A DNA stretch of 64,000 nt from Deltaproteobacteria bacterium (GCA_029547185.1 JAKPPU010000018.1:1-64000); one strand, 5' to 3'. Shown: positions 49,318-59,962, numbered from the stretch's first letter. Notes: generated from the sequence alone by a model not told the origin. Made by a program: numbers and translations.

Positions 49318-50280
49318 ATGAAGGTCTCAGAGTCAAGGAGAGGGGGTTCGAAAGTGAGGCCCGGTACGGATGAAACCGGTGGATCATTCGGCATGATACA
49401 CAGAGAGGAGGGATGGGACGAACTCCTTGCAGAGGTCCGGAGCGCGCCCGGCACCAGGACCGTCTATGTGGTCGGTGCGAGCGACCGGGGCAAAACCACC
49501 TTCTGCCGATATCTCTCCGAGGCATTGAGCGAAGAGCTTCCGACCGCGTATATCGACTGCGATCCGGGGCAGTCTTCCATCGGCCCTCCGGCCTGTCTCG
49601 GAATGCGCCGTATCCTCCGGCTTGACTCTGCCGGAGAACGTTCCGTTCTCTCGTTTGTCGGCTCCCTGTCTCCGAAGGGGCACCTGCTCCAGAGCTTGAG
49701 CGGGGCAAAGAAGCTCGCCCAGAAGGCCGTCGATCTGGGCTGCAGGGCGGTCATCCTCGATTCTTCGGGCTTTGTCGCGGGAAATGTCGGCCGGGAGTTC
49801 CAGTTCACGCTCATCGATCTGATCAGGCCGGGATTCCTGGTCGCCTTCCAGCGGGAGGACGAGCTCGAGGGGCTTCTGGAGAACTTTGCACGGAGCCCTC
49901 ATACAAGAGTGAGAAGAATGCCGGTATCGCCGGCTGTCAGGGAGCGCAGCCCCATGATGAGGCAGGCGTACCGCACGGAGAGGTTCAGGCATTATTTCAG
50001 GGATGCCGGGATCGGGAAAATCAGGCTATCGGGAAAGGGCCTGCACGGTGACATCCCGGATTTCAGGCGGCCCGGGAGCTGTAAGGACCTTCTCATCGCC
50101 CTGTGCGACCCCGGGAACTTCGTTTCAGTGCTTGCCGTCATCAGGGCATACAGATCGAAGGCAGGGGCCCTCGAGGTGCTCGCCCCGCCTTTCGACATCG
50201 GTGAGGTGAGCACGGTCCATTTCGGATCGCTCTATCTCGATGAGGATTTCAGGACGACTGCAAAGCCCCGGCATCGGTGA
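49318..50280 (+). CDS. Clp1/Grc3-like P-loop polynucleotide kinase family protein
   Basis: [48 protein letters not shown]. Confidence 0.65.
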   Translation: MKVSESRRGGSKVRPGTDETGGSFGMIHREEGWDELLAEVRSAPGTRTVYVVGASDRGKTTFCRYLSEALSEELPTAYIDCDPGQSSIGPPACLGMRRILRLDSAGERSVLSFVGSLSPKGHLLQSLSGAKKLAQKAVDLGCRAVILDSSGFVAGNVGREFQFTLIDLIRPGFLVAFQREDELEGLLENFARSPHTRVRRMPVSPAVRERSPMMRQAYRTERFRHYFRDAGIGKIRLSGKGLHGDIPDFRRPGSCKDLLIALCDPGNFVSVLAVIRAYRSKAGALEVLAPPFDIGEVSTVHFGSLYLDEDFRTTAKPRHR

Positions 50281-50442
50281 TTTTTTGCTTTACATATGCT
50301 CGTTCGGATGATTGATAAGCTTAAGCCTGGAAATCCTCGGGAATCTATGCTAGAGGAAAACACCTTTATTTTTAAGGTGTGTCGACATCGGGCCTTAGAA
50401 ATAAATTGATTCAATGAAATATCCAGAGCGAAAGGAGACAGT

Positions 50443-50865
50443 ATGGCATCAAAGCTTCGGGCCGCGAGGGAGGCCCAGAAGGCATTCTGGGAGGCCGAGC
50501 TCGGCAGGCGGATAGAATTTTTGAACGGCAAGGGATTCGATGACGGCAGGGTTGCGAGAGACACGGAAGTCAAGAGGATCAAGGCGAAGATCCGCGAGAC
50601 CGCTTTCAGGCTTTCCACGATAGCCGCGTACGAGAAGAAGCTTGAGGACATGGCCAGGCTCAGGGAAGAGAAAAAGGCCGCACCTCCGAAGGTAAAGGGA
50701 AAGAAGGCGGCCGAGGCAGTGGTCGAGGCGCCCAAGGCAAAGAAGAAGGAAAAGAAGAAGGAAGCGCAGGCTGACGCCCCCAAGAAAGAGCCCAAGAAAA
50801 AGGCCGAGAAGGCTGAAAAGGCAGAGGCAGCTCCAGCCGCCGCGCCTTCACAGAGCGAAGCCTAG
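50443..50865 (+). CDS. Hypothetical protein with Lys/Ala-rich histone-like C-terminal tail
   Basis: C-terminal EEKKAAPPKVKGKKAAEAVVEAPKAKKKEKKKEAQADAPKKEPKKKAEKAEKAEAAPAAAPSQSEA. Confidence 0.65.
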   Translation: MASKLRAAREAQKAFWEAELGRRIEFLNGKGFDDGRVARDTEVKRIKAKIRETAFRLSTIAAYEKKLEDMARLREEKKAAPPKVKGKKAAEAVVEAPKAKKKEKKKEAQADAPKKEPKKKAEKAEKAEAAPAAAPSQSEA

Positions 50866-50974
50866 CCTCCATGCAGGCAGGCTCTGCATTCATAAGCACC
50901 TGATGCTGCAGCCGGGGCCGGTCACGGTCCCGGCACGTAATTCCTTCCTCTCCCTCGTGACGGGATAATCATAT

Positions 50975-51751
50975 TCAGACTTCGGCATTCCAAACCCCGG
51001 CTTCGAACTGCTTCAGATTGCCGACCAGCTCTTCCGGGTGCACCGTGCGGTAGGGGTGGTGGTCGGCCGGGATGAGCCTGACCATGACATCGATCATGTC
51101 CTGGGGGTCGTACTGATGGGACAATGCACTGCCGGCATCCGGGAGCTTGATCAGACCCTTCGCGGGATCGTACCATTCAAGCATGCTTATTGCGCCCGTA
51201 TCGTTGAAGCCGGTCAGGTAGGGGCCGGGGTTGATCGTTGCGACCTTGATGCCGCAGGGCTCGAGCTCTTCCTTCATGGCCCAGGCAATGGCCTCGATGG
51301 CATGCTTGGTAGCACTGTACGTCCCTATGAAGGGCGTGGTCCGGATACCGGCCACCGACGAAACCCACACGACCTTGCCGTGGCCCTGCCTGATCATTTT
51401 GCGCACAAAGCCCTGCGTCAGCTCCAGGTGGCGGAACACGTTCGTCTCGAAGCTCTCGCGCACCCTCTCCAGAGGGATCTCGATCATGGCGCCGCTTTCC
51501 ATGATCCCGGCATTGTTCACGAGGATGTCGATATCGTACGTCAGGGCATGGCTCATGTCGATAGGGTCCCGAAGGTCGAGCTTGATCACCTCGAGCTCGA
51601 TGCCCTGCCTTTTCGCTTCCTCCGTCAGGTCCCAGACCTGCGGCCGGATCTGTGCGGACGCAATGACCCTGTGGCCCTGCCTAGCCAGGCCCAATGCCAT
51701 TCCCCTGCCGAACCCATGTCCGGCGCCGGTAATGAATATCGTTTTGCTCAT
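50975..51751 (-). CDS. Short-chain dehydrogenase/reductase (SDR)
   Basis: IFITGAGHGFGRGMALGLARQGHRV; VNNAGIMESG; VSSVAGIRTTPFIGTYSATKHAIEA. Confidence 0.92.
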   Translation of the reverse strand: MSKTIFITGAGHGFGRGMALGLARQGHRVIASAQIRPQVWDLTEEAKRQGIELEVIKLDLRDPIDMSHALTYDIDILVNNAGIMESGAMIEIPLERVRESFETNVFRHLELTQGFVRKMIRQGHGKVVWVSSVAGIRTTPFIGTYSATKHAIEAIAWAMKEELEPCGIKVATINPGPYLTGFNDTGAISMLEWYDPAKGLIKLPDAGSALSHQYDPQDMIDVMVRLIPADHHPYRTVHPEELVGNLKQFEAGVWNAEV

Positions 51752-51998
51752 CGCTTCACCTCACGATCGTACATTTTTCACCCAATGGCTCGCTCTCGAG
51801 ATTCAAGCGAGACATATCTCATTATCATAGGGGTTATCCGGAGCTGCTCAAGCCGGGAAAGGCTCGGCAGACATCGGCGGGCCGCTGCATATCGGGTACG
51901 CTCATGGCATCGGCAAAAAATTCATCGGCCGGTTGATGCGGCGTGATTGTCTTCCAATCTATTTACTATATGGGCAGTACGAACATGGAACTCGTATC

Positions 51999-52832
51999 AT
52001 GTCTGCGCGGATAAGGTATGCGCCTGTCTTTATTCTGCTCTACGCCGTCTTCAGCGGGTCCTCCCTGCTGAACGGAGCAGGGGGGAAAGAGCCCGCCGAC
52101 GGTCCCGAAACCGTGCATCTCGATCCTCATTTCAGGCCCCATCTGGGAACGTCGTACTATAAGATCGAGCTCAACAGGGTGGATATCGGGACCGGCCAGA
52201 TCTCCATGCAGAAAGAGGGCAATCTCTACAGGATACGCTACCAGGCGAGGACGAACAGGAAGGTCGATCACGTCTACAGGGCCCGCTACAGGGGTGAGGG
52301 CATCATGGAGACCGATCCGCTCAAGCCGGTCAGGGCGGAGCTTCACCAGAGGGTACGATCGAAGACCAAGGAGACCACCATATACTTCGAGGAGAACGGG
52401 AGGATCATAACCACGGAAACCAAAACCGAAGAGGGCAAGGAGACGGACAACGAAGTCAGGGAGACCCGCAGCGAGGGCTCGGCCCTGGATCCCCTTTCGG
52501 CCATCTTTCTCCTCCAGGGCATTGAGTGGGAGCAGGGCAAGGAGAAGGTCCTGGAGGTCTTTACGGGCAAGTCCCACTATGAAGCACGGTTTGTCTGCGT
52601 GGACGAGGTCAGCCTGGAGATATCAGGCACAAAGAAGCGCGCCTGGGTGATCAACCATACATATCGAAATCTCGACGAAAAGAAGGAAGAGCAGCCGGAG
52701 CAGAAAGAGCCCTGGCTCAAGATCTATGTCTCGTCCGAGGAATATCCCGACGTGCTCAAGGTAGAGACCACCCGCAAGATCGGACACATCACCTTCACGC
52801 TCGACAGGTTCGAGCCTGCCCCGGACCAGTGA
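51999..52832 (+). CDS. DUF3108 domain secreted protein
   Basis: LGTSYYKIELNRVDIGTGQISMQKEGNLYRIRYQARTNRKVDHVYRARYRGEGIM. Confidence 0.7.
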   Translation: MSARIRYAPVFILLYAVFSGSSLLNGAGGKEPADGPETVHLDPHFRPHLGTSYYKIELNRVDIGTGQISMQKEGNLYRIRYQARTNRKVDHVYRARYRGEGIMETDPLKPVRAELHQRVRSKTKETTIYFEENGRIITTETKTEEGKETDNEVRETRSEGSALDPLSAIFLLQGIEWEQGKEKVLEVFTGKSHYEARFVCVDEVSLEISGTKKRAWVINHTYRNLDEKKEEQPEQKEPWLKIYVSSEEYPDVLKVETTRKIGHITFTLDRFEPAPDQ

Positions 52833-52992
52833 TCCCATCGCCTTGCGGACATGACGGACGGCTCATATCGGCCCGTATTCCAGGGACAGGCTTGTTATCT
52901 GCGGACAGGGTTTTATTTTAATTGTATATAGTCTGTTTTCCTAAATCATATTCTGTTCTTCTGAAAAACTGAAGCACCGATGCAATGGCGAG

Positions 52993-53520
52993 ATGGAGGT
53001 TGTGAGGTGCTTTATCTTGAAACGGCGGGTTCTGCTTTTCTCAGTCCTGATCGTCTGCCTGCTCCCTCCCGGATGCAGTACCATTCCGAGCAGAGAAAGA
53101 GTCGGGTCCCTGGCGATCTCAAAGGCCAGGGATGCCGTAGTCCATGCGGGGGGAAGATACCTGCAGAAGAAAACCTCAGGAATAAAGGCCGAGAACCAGG
53201 TCGACACCGATGATCTCCATCCGAGCTCGTATTCGGAGTCTATCGTGCAGACCAGTACGCAAACCAAATACTTCGATGCCATGAGCTTCAAGAGTCGAGC
53301 AAGGCCCATCATGAATATGGCGCTCTCCGCGGTATCTACTGCCCTCGGCTGGGAGCGTATCAAACCCAAGGCAGATTACCCCTCGGATTTGCTCGTCAAA
53401 TTCTTCGCCGGCAGCTCCATCAGCGACTATGATACATCAAGGAAACGAAAATTGAGAGTCAGCCCTGTGGGAAGATACCATGATCGACGGGTGTTTCTGG
53501 GGCTTCGCTTGAGATTCTGA
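52993..53520 (+). CDS. Hypothetical lipoprotein
   Basis: LFSVLIVCLLPPGCSTIPSRE lipobox. Confidence 0.6.
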   Translation: MEVVRCFILKRRVLLFSVLIVCLLPPGCSTIPSRERVGSLAISKARDAVVHAGGRYLQKKTSGIKAENQVDTDDLHPSSYSESIVQTSTQTKYFDAMSFKSRARPIMNMALSAVSTALGWERIKPKADYPSDLLVKFFAGSSISDYDTSRKRKLRVSPVGRYHDRRVFLGLRLRF

Positions 53521-53630
53521 CACCCTGAGCCGCTGTGGAAAAGCCCCGGGCAAGACATTGGCCGGCACTCACATCGAGACTTCCGGCAGCACCTGTCGGT
53601 AAGGGGAGATATGCCGGGCCGCCTCGCCGG

Positions 53631-54572
53631 TCATACGTGGTTTCGCAGGAGCAGCTCCCCGGGGTGAGGGTTCAGGTAGACCTGGCGGACCAGATACTCC
53701 GGCCGGTACTTGCGCACGTAATGGTTCAGCATGGTGATGGGGACGATCAGCGGCAGGATGCCCTCGCGGTATTTGCCGACGATCTCGAGGAGCTCGGATT
53801 TCTCGTCCTGGCTCAAATCCCTCTTGAAATATCCCATGATGTGCAGGAGCACGTTCGTGTTCTTCCTGGGCGTGGCGGTTCTGGCGAGGGCCGGTGCGAG
53901 GGCGGCCAGGTAGTCGTCGTGGATGCGCGCGTTCCCCTTGCCCCGGGCGAGGAGGGCGCCGAGGAGCTTCTGGGCTGAAGGACAATGGGCCATGATGAGA
54001 TATTTGTGGTCCGCATGGAACTGCAGGAGGGCAGCCAGAGACCTGTCCCCGGCCAGGAGGGTGTGCCACCGATGCATCACGAAGATCCTCTCGATGAAGT
54101 TTTCCCGGAGCTTCTCGTCACCCAGCCTAGCGTCGTCCTCCACGGGCAGGAAGGGAAGCCTCTCGATGACCCCCTTCGCGAAGATGCCGGTCCCGTCGTT
54201 CCTCACGCCCCTGTCCGTGTAGACCTTGACGCGCATGAGGCCGGAGCTGGGGGAGCGGGACTTGAAGATGAACCCGCTCAAGGGAAGCGCGGCGAGCTCT
54301 TCGAGGCGGCCGGCCATCCAGGAGCGCATCCTGTCCGTCATGTCGATGTTCGTCTCCCTGGTCACGAGCCGAATACCGCCTCCTGAAGAAACCAGCCGAA
54401 CCGCTTCCCGCGGCACGCCCATGCCGCACTCCACCTCGGGGCAGACCGGGACGAAGTCTACGTGCTTCCCCAGCGTATCACGGAGATACCGGTCCAGCTT
54501 GTGCCCGCCGTCATACCGGACGTTCTCGCCCAGGAGACAGGAGCTGATCCCCACGAGGGGTCTCTCTGCCAT
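53631..54572 (-). CDS. DUF523 + DUF1722 (YbgA-like) protein
   Basis: VGISSCLLGENVRYDGGHK; FVPVCPEVECGMGVPREAVRLV; C-terminal YLIMAHCPSAQKLLGALLA..NVLLHIMGYFKRDLS..NHYVRKYRPEYLVRQVYLNPHP. Confidence 0.88.
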   Translation of the reverse strand: MAERPLVGISSCLLGENVRYDGGHKLDRYLRDTLGKHVDFVPVCPEVECGMGVPREAVRLVSSGGGIRLVTRETNIDMTDRMRSWMAGRLEELAALPLSGFIFKSRSPSSGLMRVKVYTDRGVRNDGTGIFAKGVIERLPFLPVEDDARLGDEKLRENFIERIFVMHRWHTLLAGDRSLAALLQFHADHKYLIMAHCPSAQKLLGALLARGKGNARIHDDYLAALAPALARTATPRKNTNVLLHIMGYFKRDLSQDEKSELLEIVGKYREGILPLIVPITMLNHYVRKYRPEYLVRQVYLNPHPGELLLRNHV

Positions 54573-54876
54573 GAATCCTCCTTGTTATATTATTATATCA
54601 TAGATGAACCGCAATTTGAATACAGGGAAGCTTTCCGGATATTCCCGAGTTTTGATATTTGCCCTGAAAGGGCTACTATATTTTTCATTGATCTCCGTCC
54701 TCTTTCTCATCCGAACACGGTGCTTTGCGTCGGCGAGCTCTCTGCAGGAGACGGGTTGGACAGGGCATTGGATTCAGGCAGGCCCGAGGAGCCGTCGCAC
54801 AAGAGGAAGCCCGATGGGGCGGGAGAGGGTCCGGGCATGCCGGTCCGATACCCTGTGAGAAGGGATTGGTGATGGC

Positions 54877-55734
54877 ATGATCTACATGACCGAAATCCTA
54901 TCGATCCTCCTGAATGTGGCTGTTCCGGCCTTCTCGGTGACCAGCATGCTGTCCGTGGGCTTCGGCCACATGGTACAGGAGATATTCGAGCCGTTCAGCA
55001 GTCCGAGGAGCGTGATCGTTCCGCTCCTTGCCAATTTCGTGCTGGTCCCGCTCCTGGGAGCGGCAGTCATCTGGTTCTTCTCCCTGGACCGGCCCCTGGA
55101 GAACGGCTTGATCCTTTTCTCGGCTTCTGCAGGCGCGCCTTTTTTGATCAAACTGACGCAATTCGCAAAGCATGACATGGCGCTCAGCGCAGCGCTTCTC
55201 GTGCTCCTGCTTCCGGCTACCGTCATCTACATGCCGATCGTCGTGCCGCTGATGCTGCCCGAGGCAGAGGTGAGTGCAGGTGCGATTGCCGTGCCGCTCA
55301 TGCTCACGATGCTGCTGCCGCTGGGGGTCGGTCTGTTCGTCCGGTCACGCTCTGCCCGCTGGGCCATGCGTCTGCAGCCGGTCATGGGCAAGGTGTCGAC
55401 CATCTCGTTGGTGATGCTGGTAGGAACCACCATTCTGCTGAACCTTCGAGCCATTCTCGACCTTTTAGGCACCGGTGCCGTCCTTGCAGCCGCTTTCGTG
55501 ATAATCGGGGCATTCGTGATCGGCTATGTGCTCGGGGGCGCGCGTTACGAGAGGCGCTGCGCCTTGGGGCTCGGCACCGCACAGCGGGGAATTGCAGCGG
55601 CAATGGTCGTTGCGGCAGAGAGCTTCGGGAATCCGGACACACTGGTCATGGTCGTGGTCTCGTCTCTGGTAGGGCTGGCCATTCTCTTCCCGATAGCCTC
55701 GGTCCTGAGCAGGCATGCGGCGGAGCATACGTAA
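54877..55734 (+). CDS. BASS-type (bile acid:sodium symporter family) transporter
   Basis: 10-TM-like; LANFVLVPLLGAAVIWFF; CALGLGTAQRGIAAAMVVAAESF. Confidence 0.75.
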   Translation: MIYMTEILSILLNVAVPAFSVTSMLSVGFGHMVQEIFEPFSSPRSVIVPLLANFVLVPLLGAAVIWFFSLDRPLENGLILFSASAGAPFLIKLTQFAKHDMALSAALLVLLLPATVIYMPIVVPLMLPEAEVSAGAIAVPLMLTMLLPLGVGLFVRSRSARWAMRLQPVMGKVSTISLVMLVGTTILLNLRAILDLLGTGAVLAAAFVIIGAFVIGYVLGGARYERRCALGLGTAQRGIAAAMVVAAESFGNPDTLVMVVVSSLVGLAILFPIASVLSRHAAEHT

Positions 55735-55751
55735 AAGAAAAGGAGGCCCCC

Positions 55752-58121
55752 ATGAAGGGAATGAAAACGACCGGCGATGTCCCGCGCGAGGTCCTTCCGA
55801 TTCCGGACCGCCCGTATGCAGGTCCGACCATGTACGACATGAAAGACCCGGATGCCGTGTACAAACCCATCGAGCCGATACGGCCGCCAGGGGGTGCGCC
55901 GAACATCCTCCTCGTGCTGCTCGACGATGCCGGATTCGGCTCGAACAGCGCGTTCGGCGGCCCATGCCGCACCCCTGTCTTCGAGCGGCTCGCCGCGGGC
56001 GGCCTGCGCTACACCCGGTTTCATACGACCGGGTTATGCTCCCCGACCCGGCAGGCTCTGCTGACGGGCCGCAACCACCACTCCGTCGGGATGGGCACTG
56101 TCTCCGACATGGCTACGGCGGCGCCGGGCTACACCTCCCGGCGGCCGAACACGGCGGCAACCATAGCCGAGACCCTGCGGCTGAACGGCTACTCGACCGC
56201 ACAGTTCGGCAAATGCCACGAGATCCCTACCTGGGAGTGGGGCCCGATGGGCCCGTTCGACCGCTGGCCCACGGGAAGCGGGTTCGAGCACTTTTACGGG
56301 TTCGTAGGCGGAGAGACGAGCCAGTTCTACCCGAGCCTCATCGAGGGCACGGGCTCGGTCAAGCCTGACAAGACGCCGGAGCAGGGCTACCACTTCACCG
56401 AGGATATCGCGGAAAAGGCGCTCCGCTGGCTGAGCGAGCAGCGCAGCCTCATGCCGGACAAGCCGTTCTTCCTGTACTTCGCACCGGGTGCCACGCACGC
56501 TCCCATCCATGTCCCCGTGGATTGGATCGACCGCTACAAGGGCGAGTTTGACAGGGGATGGGACGCGGTGCGGGAGGAGACCTTCGTGCGGCAGAAGCAG
56601 ATGGGCATCATCCCGCCCGACTGCGATCTCACGCCCCGGCCGCACGGCATCCCTGCCTGGCGCGATGTCCCCGACGGCCTGAAGCCGGTCCTCGCCCGGC
56701 AGATGGAGATCTATGCCGCTTTCCTCGAGCACACCGATTGCCAGATCGGCCGCGTCATCGATGCGATCGAGAAGCTGGGCGCCCTCGACGACACCCTGAT
56801 ATACATTATCACAGGTGACAACGGGGCCTCGGGCGAGGGGACCTTGAACGGCACGTGGAACGAGTCGATCACCATGACGGGGATGGCCGGGATCGAGACT
56901 CCCGAATTCCTGAGAGAGCGCCTCTCCACCTTTGGCACGCCCGAATCGTATCCCCAGTACTCGCTCGGCTGGGCACATGCGATGGATACGCCGTACCAGT
57001 GGACCAAACGCGTGGCGTCGCACTGGGGCGGGACCCGCAACGGGCTGATCGTCCACTGGCCCCGCAGGATCAAGGCCGGAGGCGAGCTCAGACATCAGTT
57101 CCACCACGTCATCGACGTTGCGCCCACGTTTCTCGAGGTCTCGCAGATCCCGCACCCGATCCGGGTGAATGGGGTGGACCAGCAACCCATCGAAGGGGTG
57201 GGCATGGCGTACACGTTCGATGATGCGGACGCGCCCGAGAGGCACAGGACGCAGTACTTCGAGATGCTCGGCAACCGCGGCATCTACCATGACGGCTGGA
57301 CAGCGGTCACGGCGCACGACACGCCGACAGCGGACCGGCCGAAGCACGATTTCGAGGATGACATCTGGGAGCTGTACGACACGAACACCGACTGGACCCA
57401 GGCGCATGATCTAGCACGCGAGCAGCCGGAGAAGCTCCGTGAGCTCAAGCGGCTGTTCCTCATCGAGGCTGCACGGCACAACGTCCTGCCCCTCGACGGC
57501 CGGACCGCGGAGCGGGCCGATCCGGACCTCGCGGGGCGGCCGGTGCTCGTGAAGGGCAGGAAGCAGCGGCTGTACCGCGGCATCGGGCGGTTGAATGCTT
57601 TTTCCGTGATCAATACCAAGAACAAGTCCCACCGGGTGACAGCGGAAGTCGTCGTGCCCGAAGGCGGGTGCGAGGGCGTGATTGTCGCCCAGGGCGGGCT
57701 TGTCGGCGGATGGACGTTGTACGTGAAGGCCGGCCGACCGAAGTACTGCTACAACTTTTATGGCATCGACCTCTTCACCGTCGAGGGCACGGAGACTCTG
57801 CCGGAGGGAAAGCACATCGTGCGGATGGAGTTCGACTATGACGGCGGAGGCACGGCGAAAGGCGGAGACGTCCACCTCTTCATCGACGGCAGGCCGTCCG
57901 GCCACGGACGGATCGGGCGGACGCAGCCCCTGCCGTTCGCAAGCGACGAGCCGCTCGAAATCGGAAGCGACGGCGGCTCTCCGGTGACCCGCGATTATAC
58001 CGAGCACGTCTTTACCGGTGATGTCAACTGGGTCGAGATCGAGATACCCGAGGGCGCACCCGACAGCGATGCAGAAATACCGGACAGGGAGCGGCTGCAA
58101 GCTGCCCTCATCAGGGAATAG
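55752..58121 (+). CDS. Arylsulfatase (type I, Cys-type FGly motif)
   Basis: NILLVLLDDAGFGSNSAFGG; TTGLCSPTRQALLTGRNHH (CxPxR). Confidence 0.93.
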   Translation: MKGMKTTGDVPREVLPIPDRPYAGPTMYDMKDPDAVYKPIEPIRPPGGAPNILLVLLDDAGFGSNSAFGGPCRTPVFERLAAGGLRYTRFHTTGLCSPTRQALLTGRNHHSVGMGTVSDMATAAPGYTSRRPNTAATIAETLRLNGYSTAQFGKCHEIPTWEWGPMGPFDRWPTGSGFEHFYGFVGGETSQFYPSLIEGTGSVKPDKTPEQGYHFTEDIAEKALRWLSEQRSLMPDKPFFLYFAPGATHAPIHVPVDWIDRYKGEFDRGWDAVREETFVRQKQMGIIPPDCDLTPRPHGIPAWRDVPDGLKPVLARQMEIYAAFLEHTDCQIGRVIDAIEKLGALDDTLIYIITGDNGASGEGTLNGTWNESITMTGMAGIETPEFLRERLSTFGTPESYPQYSLGWAHAMDTPYQWTKRVASHWGGTRNGLIVHWPRRIKAGGELRHQFHHVIDVAPTFLEVSQIPHPIRVNGVDQQPIEGVGMAYTFDDADAPERHRTQYFEMLGNRGIYHDGWTAVTAHDTPTADRPKHDFEDDIWELYDTNTDWTQAHDLAREQPEKLRELKRLFLIEAARHNVLPLDGRTAERADPDLAGRPVLVKGRKQRLYRGIGRLNAFSVINTKNKSHRVTAEVVVPEGGCEGVIVAQGGLVGGWTLYVKAGRPKYCYNFYGIDLFTVEGTETLPEGKHIVRMEFDYDGGGTAKGGDVHLFIDGRPSGHGRIGRTQPLPFASDEPLEIGSDGGSPVTRDYTEHVFTGDVNWVEIEIPEGAPDSDAEIPDRERLQAALIRE

Positions 58122-58198
58122 CGGATGAAAGGGCTCGTCTGCCGGCCCGAGGCGGATTTCATCGAGACGTTCGCTCCCGGCCTGCACCGAAGGGAGAG

Positions 58199-59962
58199 AT
58201 GATGGCAGAGGCAAAAGACTCGGATACATCTCAACCATCAGACCACGTGCCCGAGCTTTTTATCCCCGGTCTCCACACCCTGCACGAGGCAGTGGAGAAC
58301 TATGTCCATGAAGAACTTCCGAGTCGCGCGGCAATCCGCAGAGAGGGGATTTCCGGCTTGTCGGTCGCGGTCAGCGGCATACCGGATGGTATGGCGGGGG
58401 GCATCCTGGCCGGAGTCAATCCGATCTACGGCTTGTACGCCAATATTATCGGCCCGCTCGTCGGCGGCATTTTCTCCAGCACCCAGCTCATGGTAATAAA
58501 CAACACCAGCGCAGTGTCGCTGGTGGCCGGCCAGTCGCTCATCGGCGTCCCGTCGGGCGACCGTGAAGGCTCCCTGTCTCTCATGGTCATACTGGCGGGC
58601 GTGCTCGCGGCCCTCTTCGGTCTGCTGCGTCTGGGGCGAATGACGCGCTACGTATCCTATTCGGTCATGACAGGATTTCTCGCGGGCATCGCAACGGTAC
58701 TGATCCTGAGCCAGCTCTCCACGGTCACAGGCTATGAGTCCGAGGGCTCCAACCGGATTGCTCAGGTCATCGACCTGCTTCGAAACACGGACAAGGTCAG
58801 CAGCGCATCGCTCGTCACGGCGTCCGCAACGTTGCTGCTTGCCTTCCTTCTGATGCATACCCGGCTGCGTATGGCCGCAAGCCTGCTGGCGATAGCCTTC
58901 CCATCCGCAGTGGCCGCCCTTGCGCTGCCGGGAATCGTGAAGCCCGTCTCCGATCTCGGGAGAATCCCGGGCGGCATACCGATGCCTGCCCTGCCGTCGC
59001 TTGCGAACCTCTCCCTCGATGTGTTCACCGGGGCACTGTCCCTTGCCCTGGTAATTCTCGTGCAGGGCGCAGGGGTCAGCCAGAGCGTGCCGAACCCCGA
59101 CGGCTCTCGAAGAAGCCTCTCGCACGACTTCACTGCCCAGGGGGCGGCGAACATAGCAGTCGGATTCTTCCGGGGTCTCCCGGTCGGAGGATCGCTGAGC
59201 GCCACCACCCTCAATGTGGTTTCCGGAGCGGGGAGGCGATTGTCGTCGATCTTTGCAGGGCTGTGGACGGCCGTGATCGTAATCGCATTTCCCGGGCTGA
59301 TAGCGCATGTGGCGCTGCCCGCTCTCGGAGGACTGCTCATCCTTATCGGCATCGAGAGCATCAAGCCTTCCGATGTAGCCTCTGTCTGGCGTGCCGGCTG
59401 GCGTTCCAGACTGGCGGCAGCCGTAACATTCGGGGCAACGCTCATTCTGCCCATCCAGTTCGCCATGGGGATTGGTGTAGTGATCTCCGGGCTGCTGTAT
59501 GTCGCCAGAGCCTCGAGCGACGTCGGACTGGTCGAGCTGGTGGAGAGACCCGACGGGCGGATCGAAGAGCGTGAGCCACCGAGGCACCTGCCGGCAGACA
59601 GGGTGATCGTGCTCAACGTGTACGGCCACATCTTTTATGCCGGGGCAAGGGTCCTGGAGCGTCTTTTGCCCATACCCAGGGCAGGATATGAGCATCCTGC
59701 CGTGATCCTTCGTCTGCGGGGCCGAACCCGCCTCGGCGCGACCATGGAAGATGTGCTGTCCCGTTATTACGACAAGCTCGAAAAAGTGAACGGGAGGCTG
59801 TACCTCACCGGCTTAAGCGAAGAGGCGCGACGGAGTGTGGAAGACATGGGAGTGATCCGCCTGCGAGCTTACCAGGCGACATCAATCCTCGGCGAATCGA
59901 CAAGAAAGGCCCTCGCCGATGCCCAGGCCTGGCTGATAACCAAGGTCGACAAGGCATCATGA
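58199..59962 (+). CDS. SulP-family inorganic anion transporter with STAS domain
   Basis: AIRREGISGLSVAVSGIPDGMAGGILAGVNPIYGLYANIIGPLVGGIF; QGAANIAVGFFRGLPVGGSLSATTLNVVSGA; C-terminal STAS. Confidence 0.9.
   Translation: MMAEAKDSDTSQPSDHVPELFIPGLHTLHEAVENYVHEELPSRAAIRREGISGLSVAVSGIPDGMAGGILAGVNPIYGLYANIIGPLVGGIFSSTQLMVINNTSAVSLVAGQSLIGVPSGDREGSLSLMVILAGVLAALFGLLRLGRMTRYVSYSVMTGFLAGIATVLILSQLSTVTGYESEGSNRIAQVIDLLRNTDKVSSASLVTASATLLLAFLLMHTRLRMAASLLAIAFPSAVAALALPGIVKPVSDLGRIPGGIPMPALPSLANLSLDVFTGALSLALVILVQGAGVSQSVPNPDGSRRSLSHDFTAQGAANIAVGFFRGLPVGGSLSATTLNVVSGAGRRLSSIFAGLWTAVIVIAFPGLIAHVALPALGGLLILIGIESIKPSDVASVWRAGWRSRLAAAVTFGATLILPIQFAMGIGVVISGLLYVARASSDVGLVELVERPDGRIEEREPPRHLPADRVIVLNVYGHIFYAGARVLERLLPIPRAGYEHPAVILRLRGRTRLGATMEDVLSRYYDKLEKVNGRLYLTGLSEEARRSVEDMGVIRLRAYQATSILGESTRKALADAQAWLITKVDKAS

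Noticed and set aside
54604-54858. 84-aa ORF upstream of the BASS transporter
   Set aside because: Starts with a TM-like segment but becomes Arg-rich and low quality; overlapping frames are equally open; not supported as a gene.
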